Part shown: piece by piece, positions 18,201 through 21,092 of the stretch
Numbering within the stretch: the first letter of the stretch is position 1
Layout: every line of letters begins with the position of its first letter
Assembly (NCBI GenBank): GCA_022361315.1
Contig: JAKSBB010001253.1
Location: 1 to 21,092 of the forward strand
Direction of reading: 5' to 3'
Source: Desulfobacterales bacterium
GTDB taxonomy: Bacteria > Desulfobacterota > Desulfobacteria > Desulfobacterales > Desulfobacteraceae
DNA: 21,092 bases
Program-made: the position numbers and the translations under genes
The notes under the pieces: generated by a model
The model's database searches: none
What the model saw: only the letters and a program-made list of their open reading frames with translations
Told to the model about the DNA's origin: nothing

Positions 18201-19424
18201 GGCCGGAATACGGGCAAGCCCCGTATCAATCACATATTTGATGCCCGGGATGGTCAGGGAGGTCTCCGCCACATTGGTGGAAACCACCACCTTACGGCCG
18301 GCGCCTGTGGTGAAGACCTTGGCCTGTTCCTTGGCGGAAAGCCTGGCAAACAGGGGCAGAATGTTCACACCCGGGGTGTTTTTACCCCGCAGGATCTCAA
18401 GGGTTTCCCCGATGTCCTGCTCCGTGGGCATGAATATAAGGATATCCCCGGACCGGGTCTGGACCAGGAGATTGGCAGCCTTGCGGGCAGCGGCTTCCAC
18501 ATACCCCTGGTCGTCCCCACTCGTCTCTTTTTTGCCTGAATTCCGTTTGCCCCCAGATTTGCTATCATCCGGGTTCGGGCCGGTGATGGGAGAATAAATC
18601 AGCTCAACGGGGTACATCCGGCCGGAGACTTCAATGACCGGTGCATTGTCAAAGGCCTTTGAAAATTTTTCCGTATCAATGGTGGCCGAGGTGATAATCA
18701 GCTTGAGGTCTTTGCGTTGTTTCACCAGGCGCCGGAGGATACCCAGGGTAAAGTCTATGTTGAGGCTCCGTTCATGGGCCTCGTCCACAATAATGGTGTC
18801 GTATTGGGTCAGGAAACGGTCCTGCTGGGTTTCTGCCAGAAGGATACCGTCGGTCATCAGTTTTATGTATGCGTTGGGGGCGGTTTTATCGTCAAACCGG
18901 ATTTTATACCCCACGGACTGGCCCAGGGACTCGTTGAGTTCAAAGGCGATGCGTTTGGCCACGGTCATGGCGGCAATCCGCCGGGGCTGGGTGCAGCCGA
19001 TCATGCCGGAACGTCCCCGGCCGGCCTCAAGACAAAATTTCGGGAGCTGGGTGGTCTTACCGGAACCGGTTTCCCCGGAGATAATCACCACCGGATTTTC
19101 CCGTATGGCAGCGATAATCTCTTCTTTTTTGCCGGAGATGGGCAGATCCGGATAAAAATTGACCTTTTCAGGCAGGTTGTCGGCACGGGTCTGCCAGGTG
19201 CGGGCTGAGCCCCGCGCTTTTTTTAAGAGGCCTGCGGCCCGCCGGTAAGTATTGGACTGTGGTTTGCCGGAAGCGGAGGCACTTTTTCTTAAAGAGTTAA
19301 GTGTCCGGTTAAGACTGTGCCGGTCTCTGCACATCACCTTTGGCATCAGGGCTTTCACCTGATCTAAAACCGGGCCCGGCTGCTGGTTCATTGTCTCTGA
19401 ATTCTTGGGTTTTGGCGCATTCAT
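15291..19424 (-). CDS. hrpA: ATP-dependent RNA helicase HrpA (DEAH box)
   Basis: DEAH-family RNA helicase of 1377 aa, near the usual length for bacterial HrpA (about 1300). It unwinds RNA in an ATP-dependent way; in other bacteria it is linked to mRNA processing and rescue of stalled ribosomes. Visible motifs: Walker A GETGSGKT (117-124), TQPRRIAA (motif Ia), DEAH at 214-217 in IIVDEAHERSLN, SATI (motif III), VSTNVAETSLTI and the motif VI stretch QRMGRCGR. Helicase-associated, OB-like and long C-terminal HrpA-specific regions follow. Two basic Gly/Lys/Ser-rich inserts (about 283-302 and one containing GPKGKGRHKGKN) look like flexible linkers. No strong Shine-Dalgarno precedes ATG 19422-19424; a second Met 11 codons in (ATG 19389-19391) is a possible start. 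It is monocistronic and convergent with the third kinase. Confidence 0.95.
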   Translation of the reverse strand: MNAPKPKNSETMNQQPGPVLDQVKALMPKVMCRDRHSLNRTLNSLRKSASASGKPQSNTYRRAAGLLKKARGSARTWQTRADNLPEKVNFYPDLPISGKKEEIIAAIRENPVVIISGETGSGKTTQLPKFCLEAGRGRSGMIGCTQPRRIAAMTVAKRIAFELNESLGQSVGYKIRFDDKTAPNAYIKLMTDGILLAETQQDRFLTQYDTIIVDEAHERSLNIDFTLGILRRLVKQRKDLKLIITSATIDTEKFSKAFDNAPVIEVSGRMYPVELIYSPITGPNPDDSKSGGKRNSGKKETSGDDQGYVEAAARKAANLLVQTRSGDILIFMPTEQDIGETLEILRGKNTPGVNILPLFARLSAKEQAKVFTTGAGRKVVVSTNVAETSLTIPGIKYVIDTGLARIPAYSPRTRTTALPVSPISQSSANQRMGRCGRVENGICIRLYDEDDFNGRPFFTAPEILRSNLAEVILRMISLNLGEVSSFPFIDPPNPKSIKDGFDTLVELSAIRKQTGPKGKGRHKGKNTGISLTPMGRIMARLPVDPKLSRILIEAADTGCLKEATVIATALTVSDIRQRPADKAQAADQQHAQFKDPGSDFITLLNIWTACQAAAKRLKSRSKLRKWCIDHYLSFKRLREWQDIHRQITRMLDDHDIVQKAPLPEITDTNEGKGSKGLKSKEFALGGPLYIAIHKSLLHGYLAGIAHKKEKNIFMAAKGQQAMIFPGSGLFDKAGSWIVASEYVKTSQLFARCVANIDPSWLEDIAGDLCTRTYSDPHWEKKRGEVVASEQVSLFGLIIVSGRKVAYGRINPEESGSLFIRHALVEGEIFRRFGFMDANLKLIQELEDLENKTRKRDILVSEDEMYTFYQSRLPKPFYNIRTFAKFLKDQKDDTFLRMTKADLQKSEVDAGLLEQFPDTLTMAQGEFALDYHFDPGAKTDGVTLKVPADSTALVSKNKVDALVPGLFEEKIAALIKNLPKKYRVRLVPVQNTAARIAGDLPRNDTPLFTLLSEYIRKHYNLVIPASAWSDRDLPDHLKMRISIRDEKDKEIKSLRDLSKLGQFAATRPAAKSSAFAQAKEKYERTGISSWNFPDLLPDISLDQDDGFVRKVFMGLNPEGEKALSLRLFKSETAAIASHKKGICRLFELTYPEDIKAVQKDIRQAGGLKQIAPYFNGTDGFLDMIYQALVREVLHKNIRTAADYDAFVNDIRPQLYTLGQEVIKQVLAVGRAYETCFTLIQKLSLKYKDRPLPFAALTRVFNELKNICPPNFPELYTLERIRFLPRHLSCLSIRAQRAADNPAKENQKAELIAPFERRLESVISGLSDTSSEDKAAAVEEFYWMLEEYKISVYAQELKTRFKISPKRLDKALLNISTMI

Positions 19425-19433
19425 AACCAGAGG

Positions 19434-19461
19434 ATAGTAGCCGAGTTTACAAAAAAGTCAA
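19434..19461 (-). promoter_or_regulatory. Candidate hrpA promoter
   Basis: On the minus strand TTGACT (19456-19461, 5 of 6) and TACTAT (19434-19439, 4 of 6) are 16 bp apart. The start would fall only a few bases before ATG 19424, giving a nearly leaderless message, or about 36 nt before the alternative ATG 19391. This slightly favours the shorter protein. Confidence 0.35.
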
Positions 19462-19575
19462 ATGGACAGGGATTAAATTTTTTATTGACATGGTCCTTAG
19501 AATAAGAGAAAAAGAAATTTGTTTTTTAACATAATGGGGGTATTAGACTTAGACACAAAGTAAATTAACGTATGT

Positions 19576-19604
19576 TTGCTTTTTAATTTTAATGTAATTC
19601 TAAT
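19576..19604 (+). promoter_or_regulatory. Candidate promoter of the selenoprotein gene
   Basis: TTGCTT (19576-19581) and TCTAAT (19599-19604) are separated by 17 bp within an AT-rich stretch, with a -10 match of 5 of 6 and a -35 match of 3 of 6. The start would lie near 19611, just before the GGGGGA ribosome site (19614-19619). A perfect TTGACA at 19485-19490 has no acceptable -10 at 16-18 bp. Confidence 0.35.
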
Positions 19605-19628
19605 CCTAAGATAGGGGGAAATAATAGC

Positions 19629-20948
19629 ATGGGAGATCAAGCTATTAAAATCGGAGGCGCCAGAAAAAGCGTCTTCAAAGACAAGGTCATGGAGATCCTG
19701 CCGGACGGCGGAAATCTCAATGCCTGCCTGACCTGCGGTGCCTGTGCATCCGGGTGTCCTGCAACGGGCTTAGAAGGGATGGACCCGAGAAAATTCCTTC
19801 GCATGGCTGCCCTGGGCATGGATGAAGAAATCCTGAATTCCAACTGGGTATGGATGTGCTCCATGTGTACCCGGTGTATGTATGTCTGCCCCATGCAGAT
19901 CAATATTCCGCAGCTGGTTTTCAATGCCCGGGCCCAGTGGAAAAAAGAAGACAAGCCCAAAGGCATCACCGCTTCCTGTGACATGGCCCTGAAGAACGAT
20001 ACCTGTTCCGCCATGGGTGCCAACGAGGAAGATTTTGAATTTGTTGTGGAAGACGTGCTTGAAGAGTACCAGGAAGCACAGCCTGAATTTGCTGAAATGA
20101 AGGCTGATGTCAACAGAGAAGGCGCTTACTATTTCCTGAACCAGAACTCCAGAGAGCCGGTGACCGAACCCGATGAAATGGTCCCCCTGTGGAAGATCAT
20201 GCATCTGGCCGGTGCCGACTGGACTTACGGCACCAAAGGCTGGGCTGCTGAAAATTACTGCCTGTTCTCCGCAGATAACGAGAACTGGGAAAAGATTGTC
20301 AGAACCAAGGTGAAAGCGGTGGAGGATCTGGGCTGTAAGGTCTGGCTCAACACCGAGTGAGGGCACGAACTCTTCGCAGTCCTGGTAGGACTGCAAAAAT
20401 TCAACATCCCTTACAACTTCGAAATCAAATCCATCATTCAGCTTTACGCCGAGTGGATCAGAGAAGGTAAACTTAAACCCTCTTCCGACTGGAACAAGGA
20501 ACGCCAGATCAAGTTCACCCTCCAGGATCCCTGCCAGCTGGTCAGAAAGACCCTGGGTGATCCGGTGGCCGAAGATATGAGATATGTGGTTGAGAAGGTC
20601 GTCGGTAAAGAAAATTTCATCGACATGACCCCCAACCGCTCCAACAACTTCTGCTGCGGCGGCGGTGGCGGTTACCTGCAGTCCGGTTTCCAGGAACAAC
20701 GTCGGGCGTACGGCCAGACCAAAGCCAACCAGATCCTGGCAACCAAGGCAGCCTATTGCATTACACCCTGCCATAACTGCCATGCCCAGGTCCATGATCT
20801 CTCCGAGGTCAACGACCATGCATGGGAGACCGTCCATCTTTGGACCTTGCTGGCCCTGTCCCTGGGTATCCTGGGACCCAATGAAAGGGAATACCTGGGA
20901 GAGGATCTCAAGGAAGTGGATGGGTTCCACCCCGAGTCCGCCATGTAA
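19629..20948 (+). CDS. TmcB/HdrD-like Fe-S oxidoreductase, probable selenoprotein (Sec244)
   Basis: Cytoplasmic electron-transfer protein of 439 aa, counting TGA 20358-20360 as selenocysteine. Two ferredoxin-type [4Fe-4S] sites (C33, C36, C39, C43 and C77, C80, C83, C87) precede two cysteine-rich (CCG-type) regions. The second is canonical: C302, C342-C343-G, C381 and C384, with C377 nearby. The first is degenerate: C211, C236 and U244 in NTE-U-GHELFA. This order matches TmcB of the sulfate reducers' Tmc complex and HdrD-type heterodisulfide reductases. The frame continues for 195 codons past the TGA without a stop, with unchanged family character, and a SECIS-like hairpin follows the codon. 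GGGGGA precedes the ATG by 9 nt. A terminator follows directly and no TmcA, TmcC or HdrE partner is adjacent, so its redox partners are unknown. A plain nonsense mutation or sequencing error is the alternative, but the hairpin argues against it. Confidence 0.87.
20358..20399 (+). promoter_or_regulatory. Bacterial SECIS element with its UGA codon
   Basis: After TGA 20358-20360, arms GCAGTCC (20376-20382) and GGACTGC (20388-20394) pair perfectly over 7 bp around the loop UGGUA. A C-A mismatch and further U-A pairs (20371-20374 with 20396-20399) extend the base. The loop begins 22 nt after UGA, inside the window bacterial SelB requires, and contains the GGU typical of SelB-bound apical loops. 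The hairpin is also coding (FAVLVGLQ). Confidence 0.8.
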
Positions 20949-20970
20949 GTTAAGGCCAGTTTAAATACGG

Positions 20971-21009
20971 AAAAACCCGGTAACCGGTGCAGCCGTTACC
21001 GGGTTTTTT
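20971..21009 (+). terminator. Rho-independent terminator after the selenoprotein gene
   Basis: The stem CCCGGTAAC (20976-20984) with GTTACCGGG (20995-21003) is extended by A-T pairs at its base and followed by T6 (21004-21009). It lies 27 bp after the stop. The preceding A5 tract makes it potentially bidirectional. It indicates that the selenoprotein gene is transcribed alone. Confidence 0.88.
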
Positions 21010-21087
21010 GCGTCTGCGTACAGCAGGCCTGGATGCGGTTTTTATCTGTTTGCCTCGGCCCCATAATTATGATAAGGAATTTTGATT

Positions 21088-21092
21088 ATGAC
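21088..21092 (+). CDS. Possible start of a further gene, cut by the window edge
   Basis: An ATG at 21088-21090 is preceded by AAGGA (21074-21078) at 9 nt, in an AT-rich stretch after the terminator. Only five bases remain, so nothing can be said about the product, and the start itself is a guess from position and ribosome site. Confidence 0.2.

Noticed and set aside
20358..20360. TGA as a nonsense mutation making a pseudogene
   Set aside because: All downstream motifs are intact and a correctly spaced perfect hairpin follows, which decay would not create.
19770..20930. Long minus-strand frame (386 codons) opposite the selenoprotein gene
   Set aside because: It is antisense to conserved Fe-S motifs, has no ribosome site and its composition is that of a shadow frame. 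It could mislead automatic annotation because the true gene is split by TGA.

Overview
The window looks like chromosome from a strictly anaerobic sulfate-reducing Desulfobacterota, probably Desulfobacteraceae-like. The signs are a long multi-domain hybrid histidine kinase cluster, CZB-type chemoreceptors, a TmcB/HdrD-like iron-sulfur protein typical of sulfate reducers, and a probable selenocysteine codon. I cannot name the species from sequence alone.

Layout. (1) 1-377: an upstream flank, an 80-residue unrecognised protein on + (122-364), and a minus-strand terminator lying across its 3' end. (2) 403-3777, minus: a three-gene chemotaxis operon, transcribed as receiver-like small protein, CheW, then a chemoreceptor with two extracytoplasmic CZB zinc-binding domains. 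No CheA is present. (3) 3778-4091: an AT-rich regulatory gap with a near-consensus sigma-54 promoter pointing at the chemotaxis operon and three 18-bp palindromes about 100-200 bp upstream of its start site. (4) 4092-11308, minus: an NtrC-type sigma-54 activator, a 1.2-kaa hybrid kinase with a periplasmic amino-acid-binding-like sensor, and a soluble hybrid kinase. (5) 11309-11639: a divergent gap with a perfect FNR/CRP-like palindrome. (6) 11640-15281, +: a third hybrid kinase with a tandemly duplicated, unrecognised N-terminal domain. (7) 15291-19424, minus: the DEAH RNA helicase HrpA, convergent with the kinase and only 9 bp from it. (8) 19629-20948, +: a TmcB/HdrD-like Fe-S oxidoreductase whose frame is interrupted by one TGA, read here as selenocysteine. 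It is followed by a strong terminator and possibly the start of another gene at the right edge.

Two points stand out. The first is the selenoprotein: TGA 20358-20360 sits in uninterrupted homologous coding sequence and is followed by a perfect 7-bp hairpin at the spacing expected of a bacterial SECIS. The second is a self-contained regulatory circuit. A periplasmic ligand-sensing kinase and an NtrC-type regulator lie immediately upstream of a sigma-54 promoter with palindromic activator sites, and that promoter drives a CheW/chemoreceptor operon. The sequence therefore suggests that a ligand induces its own, or a related, chemoreceptor. The two other hybrid kinases have no separate response regulator here and may feed the same regulator.
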